Assembly: GCA_015231755.1 (NCBI GenBank)
Contig: JADGAZ010000003.1
Location: 1-64,000, forward strand
DNA length: 64,000 nucleotides
Source of the DNA: Magnetococcales bacterium
GTDB lineage: Bacteria; Pseudomonadota; Magnetococcia; Magnetococcales; Magnetaquicoccaceae
Reading direction: 5' to 3'
The position numbers and the translations under genes were made by a program. Under the pieces are notes generated by a model, which saw only the letters and a list, made by a program, of their open reading frames with translations, ran no database searches and was not told the DNA's origin. Below, piece by piece: positions 26,344-35,868 of the stretch; position 1 is the first letter of the stretch; every line of letters begins with the position of its first letter.

Positions 26344-28605
26344 TCAAAACATCTCCCGGGTATATCCTTTGCCCGCTTCCCAAGGCGAAACCCCGGTGCC
26401 CACAAAGACCGCCCCGGAGAGGAACCCGTGGGGCAGCATGGCGCCACGGGTGGCCCGGCGGCCCCGCCACAAGGTCAGGTCCGTGAAATTTTTTTGCCGT
26501 TTGCCCGTATCCAGGGTAATGCCGTCTTCGGGCCGGAAGGTGGTGGCATCCATCAACACCTCATCCGACAGCAGAAACTGAATCCGCACCCCCTGCCCCC
26601 GGGACAACAAGGGAAACTCATCCAACCCGCACACCAACAGCTTGCGACCCCGACCGATGGCCGCCACCTCGCTGCCCTTGACCGGATGCAGATGCAACAA
26701 GGTATCGTTGGGTTTCAAGGTCAACCACTGCTTGCCGTCGCGCCGACTGGCGATCAAATCCGCTCCCGACACCCGGAAACCCTGGCCCAGACGGGTGACC
26801 ACGAAATATTCCCGCTCCGGATCCGGAGCCATGACCCATACCGCCGCATCCCCGCCTTCTATATTGAACAGCACCGTCAGCGGATCCCCAAACCCCTTCC
26901 CCGCCGGCAAACGGTCCGCCAGCATGGAAAACGCCTTGCCCGACGCGGTGACGAAGGTGATCTGGTCGTTGGCATGGGCCTTGATCGTCATCAACAGCCC
27001 ATCCTCTCCCTTAAAACGCAGTTTGTCGGCCACGATCTCCTCGTGTCCCCGCACGGTCCGCACCCAGCCCATGCGGGAAAGGATCACGGTGACCGCCTCT
27101 CTGGGGGTCAGATCTTCGGGTTTCAGGATCACCTCCGGGGGAGGCGCTCCGGCCAACTCGGTACGGCGGGGATCGGCGAACTCCTGACGGGTCAGACGCA
27201 ACTCCCCCTCGATGGCCGCCCACATCAGACGATCATCGGCGAGCATGGCGGTCAACTCCCGGGCTCTGGCCTCCTTGTCGGCCATCTCCTTGCGGATTTC
27301 CATCTCCTCCAGCCGCCGCAAGGCCCGCAACCGGAGATTCAACACCGCTTCGGCCTGCTCCCGGTCCAGCCCGAAACGGGCCATGAGCACCGGAGCCGGC
27401 TCGTCGTGCTCCTTGATGATGGCCACCACCTCATCGATATTGAGATGGGCGATCAGATGGGCGGACAACAAATGCAGCCGTTCGCCGATGCGCGCCAACT
27501 CGAAGCGGGCGCGCCGCCCATGCACGTCGAAGCGATGGGCCAGCCACGCCTTGAGCAGACTGGCCAGATCCAGCACCTTGGGACGCCCCTGGTCGATGAC
27601 GTTGAAGTTCATCGTCACCCGGGTCTCCAGGTCGGTATTCTTGTAAAGATAGGCCAGCACCATTTCCGGATCCATCCGGCTGGATTTAGGCTCCAGCACG
27701 ATCCGCACCCGTTCGTCGGACTCGTCGCGCACATCCTCCAAAAACATGCACTTGTGTTCGACGATCAACTCGGCGATCCGCTCGATCAGGCGGGACTTTT
27801 GCACCTGATAGGGGATTTCGGTCACCACCAGCCGCCACGCTCCCCGGGGCAGATCCTCCCGAAGGATCCGGGCCCGCAACCGCAAGGTGCCGCGACCGGT
27901 CTCGTAGATGGCCAGCCGTTCGGCCCGGTCCGCCACCACCACCCCGCCGGTGGGAAAATCCGGACCCGGCACGATGTCGAGCAGACGATTCACCGTGGCA
28001 TCGGGTTCGTGGATCAGGTGCAAGCAGGCGTCGAGGACTTCACCGACGTTGTGGGGCGGGATCGAGGTCGACATGCCCACCGCGATCCCGGTGGAACCAT
28101 TGGCCAGCAGATTGGGAAAACGGGAAGGCAGAACCGTCGGCTCTTCCAGGGAACCGTCATAGGTGGCGGCGAACTCCACCACGTCGAGGTTGAGATCCTC
28201 CATCATGGCCCGGGCGGCCACGGTGAGGCGGGCTTCGGTATAGCGCATGGCCGCCGCGCCATCGCCATCGATGTTGCCGAAGTTCCCCTGGCCATCCACC
28301 AGGGGATAACGGACCGCGAACTCCTGGGCCAGTCGCACCATGGCGTCGTAGGCGGCCTGATCCCCGTGGGGATGGAATTTGCCGATCACGTCGCCCACCA
28401 CCCGGGCGGACTTCTTGTAGGGCGAACCCGGATCCAGATTCAGTGCGCGCATGGCGAACAGAATCCGCCGATGGACCGGTTTCAATCCATCCCGGACATC
28501 CGGCAGGGAACGGCTGATGATCGTGGAGAGGGCGTAGGCGAGATAACGGGTCTCCAACTCCAGCCGCAACGGGGCGTCAACGATGACGCCGGCTTCCGGA
28601 TTCAA
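26344..28605 (-). CDS. parC: DNA topoisomerase IV subunit A
   Basis: A 753-residue type IIA topoisomerase subunit that cuts DNA to decatenate daughter chromosomes. The N-terminal region has the family sequence [20 protein letters not shown], and the active-site tyrosine lies in [10 protein letters not shown] near residue 120. Length matches E. coli ParC (752). The C-terminal domain lacks an obvious GyrA box (QRRGGKG), favouring ParC over GyrA. The start is TTG 28605, whose codon overlaps the recA stop (TTGA), with GGAGGGG upstream, so translation is probably coupled. No parE is in the window. Confidence 0.9.
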   Translation of the reverse strand: MNPEAGVIVDAPLRLELETRYLAYALSTIISRSLPDVRDGLKPVHRRILFAMRALNLDPGSPYKKSARVVGDVIGKFHPHGDQAAYDAMVRLAQEFAVRYPLVDGQGNFGNIDGDGAAAMRYTEARLTVAARAMMEDLNLDVVEFAATYDGSLEEPTVLPSRFPNLLANGSTGIAVGMSTSIPPHNVGEVLDACLHLIHEPDATVNRLLDIVPGPDFPTGGVVVADRAERLAIYETGRGTLRLRARILREDLPRGAWRLVVTEIPYQVQKSRLIERIAELIVEHKCMFLEDVRDESDERVRIVLEPKSSRMDPEMVLAYLYKNTDLETRVTMNFNVIDQGRPKVLDLASLLKAWLAHRFDVHGRRARFELARIGERLHLLSAHLIAHLNIDEVVAIIKEHDEPAPVLMARFGLDREQAEAVLNLRLRALRRLEEMEIRKEMADKEARARELTAMLADDRLMWAAIEGELRLTRQEFADPRRTELAGAPPPEVILKPEDLTPREAVTVILSRMGWVRTVRGHEEIVADKLRFKGEDGLLMTIKAHANDQITFVTASGKAFSMLADRLPAGKGFGDPLTVLFNIEGGDAAVWVMAPDPEREYFVVTRLGQGFRVSGADLIASRRDGKQWLTLKPNDTLLHLHPVKGSEVAAIGRGRKLLVCGLDEFPLLSRGQGVRIQFLLSDEVLMDATTFRPEDGITLDTGKRQKNFTDLTLWRGRRATRGAMLPHGFLSGAVFVGTGVSPWEAGKGYTREMF

Positions 28606-29741
28606 ACATCCCCTCCATCCGCCTCATAGCTTTCTTCCGAGCTGGCGGCGGGACGGGCAGCGGGTTTGCCGCGCCCCCCACCCTTGCCGCCCCCGGCCTT
28701 GGGCGAAGCCAGCCCGCTCATCATGGTCACGTCGCCGCTGCGCTTGGGCGCCAGGCCGAAATGGGTGCGCAAACGATCCTCCAGGGAGTAGAGCAGTTCG
28801 CGGTTGTCCCGCAGATACTGCTTGACATTCTCCCGTCCCTGGCCGATCCGCTCCCCGTCGAGGGAGAACCAAGCCCCGGATTTTTCGATGATCTTTTCTT
28901 CCACGGCCATGTCCAGCACCTCTCCTTCCAGGGAGATGCCCTCGCCGTAGTTAATGTCGAACTCCACGGTGCGAAACGGCGGCGCGTGTTTGTTCTTGAC
29001 CACTTTCACCTTGCAGCGGGCGCCCACCACCTGTTCCTTGTCCTTGATGGCGGCCACGCGGCGGATGTCCAGACGCACGGAGGCGTAGAACTTGAGGGCA
29101 TTGCCACCGGTGGTGGTCTCCGGATTGCCGAACATCACCCCGATTTTCTGACGAATCTGGTTGATGAACAACACCACGGCCTGGGAACGGTTGATGGAAC
29201 CGGTCAATTTCCGCAGCGCCTGGGACATGAGACGGGCCTGCAAGCCCATGTGGGAATCCCCCATCTCTCCTTCCAGTTCCGCCTTGGGGGTCAAAGCGGC
29301 CACCGAGTCCACCACCACCAGATCCACCGCCCCGGAACGCACCAGCATGTCGACGATTTCCAAAGCCTGCTCCCCGGTGTCGGGCTGACTGATGAGCAGT
29401 TGATCGATATCCACCCCCAGACGACGGGCATAGGCCGGATCCAACGCGTGTTCGGCATCCACGAAGGCGGCCACGCCTCCGGCCATCTGCACCTCGGCGG
29501 CCACATGCAAGGCCAAAGTGGTCTTGCCCGAAGCCTCGGGACCAAACACTTCCACCACCCGTCCCCGCGGCACGCCACCGATACCCAAAGCCAGATCCAC
29601 GCCCAACGATCCGGTGGAAATCACCGGCACATCCGCCACCGCGGCGGCGCTCATCCGCATGATGGATCCCTTGCCATACTGCCGCTCGATCTGCGAGATG
29701 GCCGCTTCCAGGGCTTTGGCCCGATCCGTGTCCAGTGCCAT
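28602..29741 (-). CDS. recA: Recombinase RecA
   Basis: A 379-residue DNA recombinase and SOS coprotease. The Walker A motif [12 protein letters not shown] lies near residue 64, [11 protein letters not shown] is Walker B, and [22 protein letters not shown] covers the DNA-binding L2 region. The C-terminus is longer and more Gly/Lys-rich than usual, ending acidic (YEADGGDV). AAGGAG supports ATG 29741 over TTG 29750. It is followed directly by parC with a four-base overlap rather than by recX or alaS, the more common neighbours. No LexA box was recognised upstream. Confidence 0.97.
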   Translation of the reverse strand: MALDTDRAKALEAAISQIERQYGKGSIMRMSAAAVADVPVISTGSLGVDLALGIGGVPRGRVVEVFGPEASGKTTLALHVAAEVQMAGGVAAFVDAEHALDPAYARRLGVDIDQLLISQPDTGEQALEIVDMLVRSGAVDLVVVDSVAALTPKAELEGEMGDSHMGLQARLMSQALRKLTGSINRSQAVVLFINQIRQKIGVMFGNPETTTGGNALKFYASVRLDIRRVAAIKDKEQVVGARCKVKVVKNKHAPPFRTVEFDINYGEGISLEGEVLDMAVEEKIIEKSGAWFSLDGERIGQGRENVKQYLRDNRELLYSLEDRLRTHFGLAPKRSGDVTMMSGLASPKAGGGKGGGRGKPAARPAASSEESYEADGGDV

Positions 29742-29782
29742 TTTTTCCAACGCTCCTTGCTGTCAAAAAGTCGATACCGTGG

Positions 29783-29812
29783 TTGCCCGACTGGTGGGAT
29801 TTCGTGTATGAT
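29783..29812 (+). promoter_or_regulatory. Candidate sigma-70 promoter for pilT
   Basis: TTGCCC (29783-29788) and TATGAT (29807-29812) are separated by 18 bases, 80 bases before the pilT ATG, in the divergent gap with recA. Confidence 0.4.
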
Positions 29813-29891
29813 CATCCTTCGCATTGACGCGGAACGCAATCGTTTTTCGATTTCACATACAAGCCGACACCAAAAAACATAGCGAGGCATC

Positions 29892-30941
29892 ATGTCCAAA
29901 AAAGTCGATATTTCCGAACTTCTGGCCTTCAGTGTGCGCAACAAGGCCTCGGATCTCCACATCTCCGCCGGCATGCCTCCCCTCATCCGAGTGGACGGGG
30001 AAATCCGTCGCATCGACGTGCCGCCTCTGGACGCCGACGAGGTCAAGGGCATGGTGTACGATATCATGAACGACAAACAGCGCAAACAATTTGAAGAAGA
30101 GTACGAATGCGACTTCTCCTTCGCGGTGCCCAATCTGGCCCGGTTCCGCGTCAACGCCTTCAATCAGCAGCGGGGACCGGCGGCGGTGTTCCGCACCATT
30201 CCCTCGGAGATCTTAAGCCTGGAACAGCTCAACTGCCCGGAGATCTTCAAGGAGTTCGCCGAGACCCCCCGCGGACTGGTGCTGGTCACCGGTCCCACCG
30301 GCTCGGGCAAGTCCACCACCCTGGCCGCCATGATCGACTACAAGAACAAAAACGAATACGGTCACATCCTCACCATGGAGGATCCCATCGAGTTCGTCCA
30401 CGAGTCAAAAAAATGTCTCATCAACCAGCGTGAGGTCCATCGGGACACCAAAACCTTTGCCGCCGCCCTGCGTTCGGCCCTGCGCGAGGATCCAGACGTG
30501 ATCCTGGTGGGGGAAATGCGGGATCTGGAAACCATTCGACTGGCCCTGACCGCCGCCGAAACTGGCCATCTGGTTTTCGGCACCCTGCACACCACCTCCG
30601 CGGCCAAGACCATCGACCGTATCGTGGATGTCTTCCCAGCGGCGGAAAAAGACATGATCCGCACCATGCTCTCCGAATCGGTACGGGCGATCATCTCGCA
30701 GAATCTGTTGAAGAAAAAAGGCGGCGGACGGGTCGCGGCCCACGAAATCCTGGTCGGCACCCCGGCGATCCGCAACCTGATCCGCGAAAACAAGGTGGCC
30801 CAGATGTACTCCTCCATCCAGACCGGTCGCGCCCTGGGCATGCAAACATTGGAACAATGCTTGCAAGAACTACTGAACAAGGGACTCATCACCAAAGAGG
30901 CCGCCCGTGACAAGGCCAACATCAAGGACGGGTTCAAATAA
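29892..30941 (+). CDS. pilT: Type IV pilus retraction ATPase PilT
   Basis: A 349-residue hexameric ATPase that powers pilus retraction from the cytoplasmic face. It has Walker A GPTGSGKST (near 133), an Asp box, Walker B (ILVGEMRDLETI) and the His box (GTLHTTSAAKTIDRIVD). The C-terminal AIRNLIREN is the retraction motif specific to PilT, which the two later homologues lack. It is first of a run including two FlgO-like lipoproteins and two PilU-type ATPases on the same strand. A promoter candidate lies 80 bases upstream. Confidence 0.95.
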   Translation: MSKKVDISELLAFSVRNKASDLHISAGMPPLIRVDGEIRRIDVPPLDADEVKGMVYDIMNDKQRKQFEEEYECDFSFAVPNLARFRVNAFNQQRGPAAVFRTIPSEILSLEQLNCPEIFKEFAETPRGLVLVTGPTGSGKSTTLAAMIDYKNKNEYGHILTMEDPIEFVHESKKCLINQREVHRDTKTFAAALRSALREDPDVILVGEMRDLETIRLALTAAETGHLVFGTLHTTSAAKTIDRIVDVFPAAEKDMIRTMLSESVRAIISQNLLKKKGGGRVAAHEILVGTPAIRNLIRENKVAQMYSSIQTGRALGMQTLEQCLQELLNKGLITKEAARDKANIKDGFK

Positions 30942-30972
30942 GCATTCTGCCCTGTGAAGGAATATTGACTCC

Positions 30973-31578
30973 ATGAAGAAAATCCACTCCGGTCTCGCCA
31001 CCCTGGTTCTCGCCGCACTCATGGGTGGATGCGTCGCTCCAGGCGCATTACAAGGTCAACCGTCCACCGGTCCGGCCATCATCCAAAACGAAGTGGATCT
31101 CATCCGCATGAGTCACGCCCTGACCGACGCGCTGGTGGCCGAACTGCGCAAGAATCATCCCTCGTTCCACCAGCGCAAACCCCTTCTGGTCACCAGCTTC
31201 GTCAATCGCGGCCAGTTGGACAGCACCTCGGAGTTGGGCAACCTGATCGCCGATCACGTCGCCTCCCGTCTCACCCAGCAGGGTTTCACCGTGGTGGAAC
31301 CGAAACTGCGCAAGAGCCTGGCCATCCGTCAGGATCAAGGGGAGTTCATCCTCTCCCGGGATATCGAAAAGATCAGCCAGGACAACAAAGCCTACGCCGT
31401 GGTCACCGGTACCTATACCGAAACCCGGGAAGCATTGGATTTCACCTCCCGCATCATCGCCCTCAACAGCCGTCAGGTTCTGGCCTCGGTTGACGCCAAG
31501 GTACCGGTGGGCTCCACCACCCGTGACCTGCTGATCAACTCCAATGGCGGCACCAGCATGCCGGTGGTCACGCGATGA
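30973..31578 (+). CDS. FlgO-domain outer-membrane lipoprotein (first copy)
   Basis: A 201-residue lipoprotein with lipobox LMGGC (Cys about residue 20). The rest matches the FlgO domain: SFVNRGQLDSTSELGNLIADHVASRL, then SRDIEKISQDNKAYAVVTGTYTE. FlgO proteins are outer-membrane lipoproteins required for flagellar stability in vibrios, but related domains occur elsewhere. Here it lies between pilT and pilU genes, so a role in the pilus or envelope is equally likely. Its stop overlaps the ATG of the second copy by four bases. Confidence 0.75.
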   Translation: MKKIHSGLATLVLAALMGGCVAPGALQGQPSTGPAIIQNEVDLIRMSHALTDALVAELRKNHPSFHQRKPLLVTSFVNRGQLDSTSELGNLIADHVASRLTQQGFTVVEPKLRKSLAIRQDQGEFILSRDIEKISQDNKAYAVVTGTYTETREALDFTSRIIALNSRQVLASVDAKVPVGSTTRDLLINSNGGTSMPVVTR

Positions 31579-32153
31579 AACGCTTTTCACCCTCTTTCCT
31601 GCGCCCGACCCTGAGTCTGGCGTTGCTCTCGGTGGTGGCCGGGGGGTGCGTCTCCTCCTCGACCCCACAAGAGGGCTATCCCCTGATCTCGGTGCCCCTC
31701 ACCTCGACGGCGGAAGTGGAACCGGGTCAGGTGGCCCAACAGGCCGCGGACGGCATGATCATCACCCTCGGCGACAAACTGCGCGACCGGGAAGTGATCC
31801 TGCCCGCCTCCTTCGTGGACGAAAGCAACCTGGAAAAAACCTCTCCCCTGGGACGGCTCCTGGCCAAACAGATGGCCTCGCGCTTCACCCAGGCCGGCCA
31901 TTCGGTGGTGGAGATCACCCTGCGCAGCGAAATCCTCCTGAAGAAAGGCGCCGGCCAGTTCGTCCTCTCCCAGGAAGCCAAGGAGATCCGCAAGACCCAC
32001 AAGGTCTCGGCGGTGCTGGCCGGCAGTTACGTGACCGCCAGAAACCGGATCTACGTCAATGCCCAACTGATTCGGACCAACGACGGGGTGGTGCTCTCCT
32101 CCAACGACTTCAGCATGCCCCTGACCCCGAACATCCGGGCGCTCCTCAAGTAA
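31575..32153 (+). CDS. FlgO-domain outer-membrane lipoprotein (second copy)
   Basis: A 192-residue lipoprotein, lipobox VVAGGC (Cys about 26). The FlgO pattern repeats that of the preceding gene: PASFVDESNLEKTSPLGRLLAKQMASRF, a GQFVLSQEAKEI segment and VLAGSYVTARNRIYVNAQLIRTNDG. The two copies are diverged and probably act as a pair. It starts in an ATGA overlap with the first copy and ends before a strong terminator, so pilT and the two lipoproteins look like one transcript. Confidence 0.75.
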   Translation: MKRFSPSFLRPTLSLALLSVVAGGCVSSSTPQEGYPLISVPLTSTAEVEPGQVAQQAADGMIITLGDKLRDREVILPASFVDESNLEKTSPLGRLLAKQMASRFTQAGHSVVEITLRSEILLKKGAGQFVLSQEAKEIRKTHKVSAVLAGSYVTARNRIYVNAQLIRTNDGVVLSSNDFSMPLTPNIRALLK

Positions 32154-32191
32154 TCCCCCCTTTCCCGGCCAGTCGAAAGGGTTTATTCTTG

Positions 32192-32226
32192 CATCCCGGT
32201 CCCTCAACAAGACCGGGATTTTTTTT
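32192..32226 (+). terminator. Rho-independent terminator
   Basis: ATCCCGGTC (32192-32200) pairs with GACCGGGAT (32211-32219), followed by seven T. It separates the pilT-lipoprotein transcript from the PilU pair. Confidence 0.85.
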
Positions 32227-32281
32227 GCCCTTTGCCCGTTCATTTCCGACCCCTCCATCCGCCATCCCGAGGAATCCATAC

Positions 32282-33430
32282 ATGGAACGCGACCAGGCCA
32301 TCAAATTCATGCTCGACGCCCTGAAAACCATGCTTGCCAAAGGCGGCTCCGACCTGTTCATCACCACCGGATTTCCGCCAGCCGCCAAGCTCGACGGCAA
32401 GATGACCCCCCTGGCCAAAGCCCCCCTGGACGCCTCCCAAAGCCTGATGCTGGTCCGCGCCATCATGAACGATCGCCAGATCAAGGAGTTCGACGCCACC
32501 AAGGAGTGCAACTTCGCCATCAATCCGCCGGGTGTGGGCCGCTTCCGGGTCAACGCCTTTGTCCAGCAGGGACAGGCGGGCATGGTGCTGAGAACCATCA
32601 CCACCGACATTCCGGATTTCGACAAACTCGGCCTGCCCCCGGTACTCAAGGATGTGGTCATGAGCAAAACCGGACTGGTGCTGGTGGTGGGTGGAACCGG
32701 CTCGGGCAAGTCCACCACGTTGGCAGCCATGCTCGGCATCCGCAACCGGGACAGCTACGATCACATCATCACCATCGAAGACCCCATCGAATACGTCCAT
32801 CCCCACGTCAACTGCATGATCACCCAACGGGAAGTGGGGGTGGATACCCTCAGTTGGCACGCGGCCCTCAAGAATACCTTGCGTCAGGCCCCCAGCGTGA
32901 TCCTCATCGGCGAAATCCGCGATCAGGAGACCATGGAACACGCCATCAACTTCGCCGAAACCGGCCATCTGGCCCTCTCCACCCTCCACGCCAACAGCGC
33001 CAACCAGACCCTGGACCGGATCATCAACATGTTCCCGAGCGAAAAGCGTCATCAACTGCTCATGGATCTGTCGCTGAATTTGCGGGCCATCGTCTCCCAG
33101 CGACTGGTCAAGAAGAAAGGCGGTGGACGGGTGGCGGCCATCGAGATCATGCTGCGTTCGCCGCTGATCGCCGATCTGATTTTCAAAGGGGAGGTGGCAG
33201 GCATCAAGGAGATCATGGGCAAGTCCAACGACCTGGGGATGAAGACCTTTGATCAGGCACTGTTCGACCTCTACGAAGCCGACCTGATCACCTACGAAGA
33301 CGCCCTGCGCAACGCCGACTCCGCCAACGAACTGCGTCTGCGGGTCAAGCTGGAAAGCAAAGGGGCCAAAAAAGGGGACATCAACGAAGGACTCGACCGC
33401 CTCGCCCTGACCCGCAAAGACGACGAGTGA
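32282..33430 (+). CDS. PilT/PilU-family ATPase (first PilU-type)
   Basis: A 382-residue pilus retraction ATPase. GGTGSGKST (Walker A), IGEIRDQETM and STLHANSANQTLDRIINMFP (His box) are intact. PilU-like features are LIADLIFKGEVAGIKEIM in place of AIRNLIRE, plus a longer charged C-terminus. PilU proteins act as PilT-dependent accessory motors. I chose ATG 32282 because the frame upstream has no protein character. It is followed eight bases later by another PilU-type gene. Confidence 0.9.
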   Translation: MERDQAIKFMLDALKTMLAKGGSDLFITTGFPPAAKLDGKMTPLAKAPLDASQSLMLVRAIMNDRQIKEFDATKECNFAINPPGVGRFRVNAFVQQGQAGMVLRTITTDIPDFDKLGLPPVLKDVVMSKTGLVLVVGGTGSGKSTTLAAMLGIRNRDSYDHIITIEDPIEYVHPHVNCMITQREVGVDTLSWHAALKNTLRQAPSVILIGEIRDQETMEHAINFAETGHLALSTLHANSANQTLDRIINMFPSEKRHQLLMDLSLNLRAIVSQRLVKKKGGGRVAAIEIMLRSPLIADLIFKGEVAGIKEIMGKSNDLGMKTFDQALFDLYEADLITYEDALRNADSANELRLRVKLESKGAKKGDINEGLDRLALTRKDDE

Positions 33431-33437
33431 TCCCCCC

Positions 33438-34493
33438 ATGAACCTGACCCCCTATCTCAAGCTCATGATCGAAAAAGGGGCCTCGGATCTCTTTTTCACC
33501 AGCGGGGCCACGGTGCGCATGAAACTCGATGGCCGTCTGGCCGTGGTGGGCAAGGAACTGCTCACCGCCGAGATGATCGATCAGGCGGCCCAGGGGATCA
33601 TGGATGAGGCGCAATTCGATTTTTACAAGAAAAACCTGGAAATCGACTTCGCCATCGCCCTGGGAGACGAAGGACGTTTCCGGGTCAACGCCTTTCACCA
33701 GAAAAACCAGCCGGCCATGGTGCTGCGCTACATCCGCTCCCAGATTCCCACGCTGGAGCAGTTGAAAGTCCCTCCGGTGCTGGCGGAACTCATCTTGAAC
33801 AAGCGGGGACTGCTGCTGATGGTGGGGGGCACCGGATCGGGCAAATCCACGACCCTCGCGGCCATGGTGGATCACCGCAACAGCAGCATCGGGGGCCACA
33901 TCCTCACCATCGAAGATCCAGTGGAGTTTGTCCATCCCCACAAAAAATCCATCGTCAACCAACGGGAGGTGGGCATCGATACCCACTCCTACGCCAAGGC
34001 CCTGAAAAGCAGCCTGCGGGAGGCTCCGGACGTGATCCTGATCGGCGAAATCCGCGACCGGGAGACCATGGAAGCCGCCATGGAACTGGCGGGCACCGGC
34101 CATCTGGCCATCTCCACCCTGCACGCCAACAACGCCTATCAGGCCCTGACCCGCATCATCAACCTGTTTCCCCAGGCGTTGCATCCCCAGTTGTTCATGG
34201 ATCTCTCCTTGTATCTGCGGGCGATCCTCTCCCAACGGTTGGTGCCGAGCCTCGACGGCAAACGCCGCGCCGCGGTGGAGGTGATGATCAATACTCCCCA
34301 CATCGCGGAGTTGATTCTCAAAGGAGAAATCGACGCCATCAAGGAGTCCATGGCCGAAACCAGCGTCAAAGGGATGCAGACGTTCGATCAGGCCCTGTTC
34401 AATCTGTACAAGGAGGGGGCGGTTTCCATGGAAGAGGCCTTGAACAGCGCCGATTCCCGTGCCAATCTGGAGGCCAAAATCCATTTCGGTTAA
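33438..34493 (+). CDS. PilT/PilU-family ATPase (second PilU-type)
   Basis: A 351-residue homologue with Walker A GGTGSGKST, IGEIRDRETM and STLHANNAYQALTRIINLFP. HIAELILKGEIDAIKESM marks it as PilU-like. It is the third PilT-family ATPase in this 4.6-kb stretch. The two PilU-type proteins share many positions, indicating tandem duplication followed by divergence. Its gene begins directly after the first PilU-type gene, so both are cotranscribed, perhaps with the response regulator that follows 46 bases later. Confidence 0.9.
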   Translation: MNLTPYLKLMIEKGASDLFFTSGATVRMKLDGRLAVVGKELLTAEMIDQAAQGIMDEAQFDFYKKNLEIDFAIALGDEGRFRVNAFHQKNQPAMVLRYIRSQIPTLEQLKVPPVLAELILNKRGLLLMVGGTGSGKSTTLAAMVDHRNSSIGGHILTIEDPVEFVHPHKKSIVNQREVGIDTHSYAKALKSSLREAPDVILIGEIRDRETMEAAMELAGTGHLAISTLHANNAYQALTRIINLFPQALHPQLFMDLSLYLRAILSQRLVPSLDGKRRAAVEVMINTPHIAELILKGEIDAIKESMAETSVKGMQTFDQALFNLYKEGAVSMEEALNSADSRANLEAKIHFG

Positions 34494-34539
34494 CACCCGC
34501 ATTTCCCGCGGGTCATCCTTATGGGAGTCACCAAGGTCC

Positions 34540-35868
34540 ATGGCACGCATCCTGGTGGTGGATGATGATGGTCAGGCCATCGAGCAGACCGCCCGGTTGA
34601 TTTCCAACGCCGGGCATTCCGCCGACTTTCTGTTGGAATCCCCCTATCTGCTGCACAAACTGGAGGCGTCACCTCCGGATCTGCTGCTTCTGGATGTGAA
34701 CATGCCGGAGGTGGATGGGGTGACGCTGCTCAAAAGGATCCGGGCCACTCCCCATCTGAAAGAAATTCCTATCATCATGATCACCGGGGAGACCGACGAA
34801 TCCCTGATTCAGGAGTGTTTTCAGCTCGGCGCCGTGGATTTCGTCAACAAGCCGATCCGGCCTTTGGAGCTGTTGTCCCGCATCCGCATCGCCCTGGAGA
34901 CCAAAGCCCATATCCATGCCATCCAGGCGCAACGCAACGCCTTGCAACGGGCCAAATCCTTCACCGACGCCATTCTCAACAGCATGGACGAGGCCATTTG
35001 CGTCATCGATCCGGATTCCCATGTGGTGCTGGAGGCCAATCGTCTGTTTCTGGAACAGCTCAATCTACCCCGCCATCGGGTGGTGGGGGAAAAATGTGTC
35101 ACCTTGCTGGCGGACAAAAGCCGTTCCTGTCCCCAGTGCCCCGGTCCCGGTGAGGAGGCGTGCATTCTGCGCACCACCGTCGATTCCGGCGCGTCGGCCT
35201 GCCGGGAATTCTCCGGTCACAGCCCCCAGGGAGAACCGCTTCACACCCTGGTCCAGACCCTGCCCATTCACGACGCCACGGGTCGGGCGGATCGCATCGT
35301 GTGTCTGGAACGGGACATCACCCAGACCCGTGAAATGGAAAACCGCCTCAAGCATCTGGCCTTCCACGACCCCTTGACCCATCTGCCCAACCGGCAGTTG
35401 TTCCACGACCGGTTGCATCAGGCCCTGGCCCAGGGTCGGCGTCATGCCCAGATGGTGGCGGTGATGCTGTTCGATCTGGATCATTTCAAGAACATCAACG
35501 ACACCTTGGGCCATGCCGCCGGGGATCAGTTGTTGCGGGAGGTGGCCAACCGACTGAAATCCTGCGTGCGGGAAAGCGACACCGTGGCGCGACTGGGGGG
35601 GGATGAATTCACGGCAGTCCTGACCAACGTCTCCGACGCCTCCCAGGTGCGCAAGGTGGCCAAGAAAATGCTGAAAGCTCTGGGGAGGAAATTCTATCTG
35701 ACGGGTCACAAGGTCACGGTCACCTCCTCCATCGGCGTGAGCCTCTACCCCCACGACGGCGACGAGATGTCCGACCTGATCGACAAGGCGGACAAGGCCC
35801 TGTATCAGGCCAAGAGCGCCGGTCGGGACACGGTACGCTTTTTCTCTCCGCCGGAGGCAACCCCATGA
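34540..35868 (+). CDS. REC-PAS-GGDEF response regulator, diguanylate cyclase
   Basis: A 442-residue signalling protein. REC domain: acidic DDD at 8-10, phospho-acceptor D52 (LLLLDVNMPE), conserved Lys in NKPIRP. A PAS-like domain (about 140-270) carries a Cys group (CPQCPGPGEEAC) that could bind metal or sense redox. The GGDEF domain (about 275-435) has an intact RLGGDEF active site and an upstream RESD inhibitory site at the correct five-residue distance, so it should make c-di-GMP with product inhibition. The start at ATG 34540 has GGGAG/AAGG upstream. Its stop overlaps the next gene. Confidence 0.9.
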   Translation: MARILVVDDDGQAIEQTARLISNAGHSADFLLESPYLLHKLEASPPDLLLLDVNMPEVDGVTLLKRIRATPHLKEIPIIMITGETDESLIQECFQLGAVDFVNKPIRPLELLSRIRIALETKAHIHAIQAQRNALQRAKSFTDAILNSMDEAICVIDPDSHVVLEANRLFLEQLNLPRHRVVGEKCVTLLADKSRSCPQCPGPGEEACILRTTVDSGASACREFSGHSPQGEPLHTLVQTLPIHDATGRADRIVCLERDITQTREMENRLKHLAFHDPLTHLPNRQLFHDRLHQALAQGRRHAQMVAVMLFDLDHFKNINDTLGHAAGDQLLREVANRLKSCVRESDTVARLGGDEFTAVLTNVSDASQVRKVAKKMLKALGRKFYLTGHKVTVTSSIGVSLYPHDGDEMSDLIDKADKALYQAKSAGRDTVRFFSPPEATP

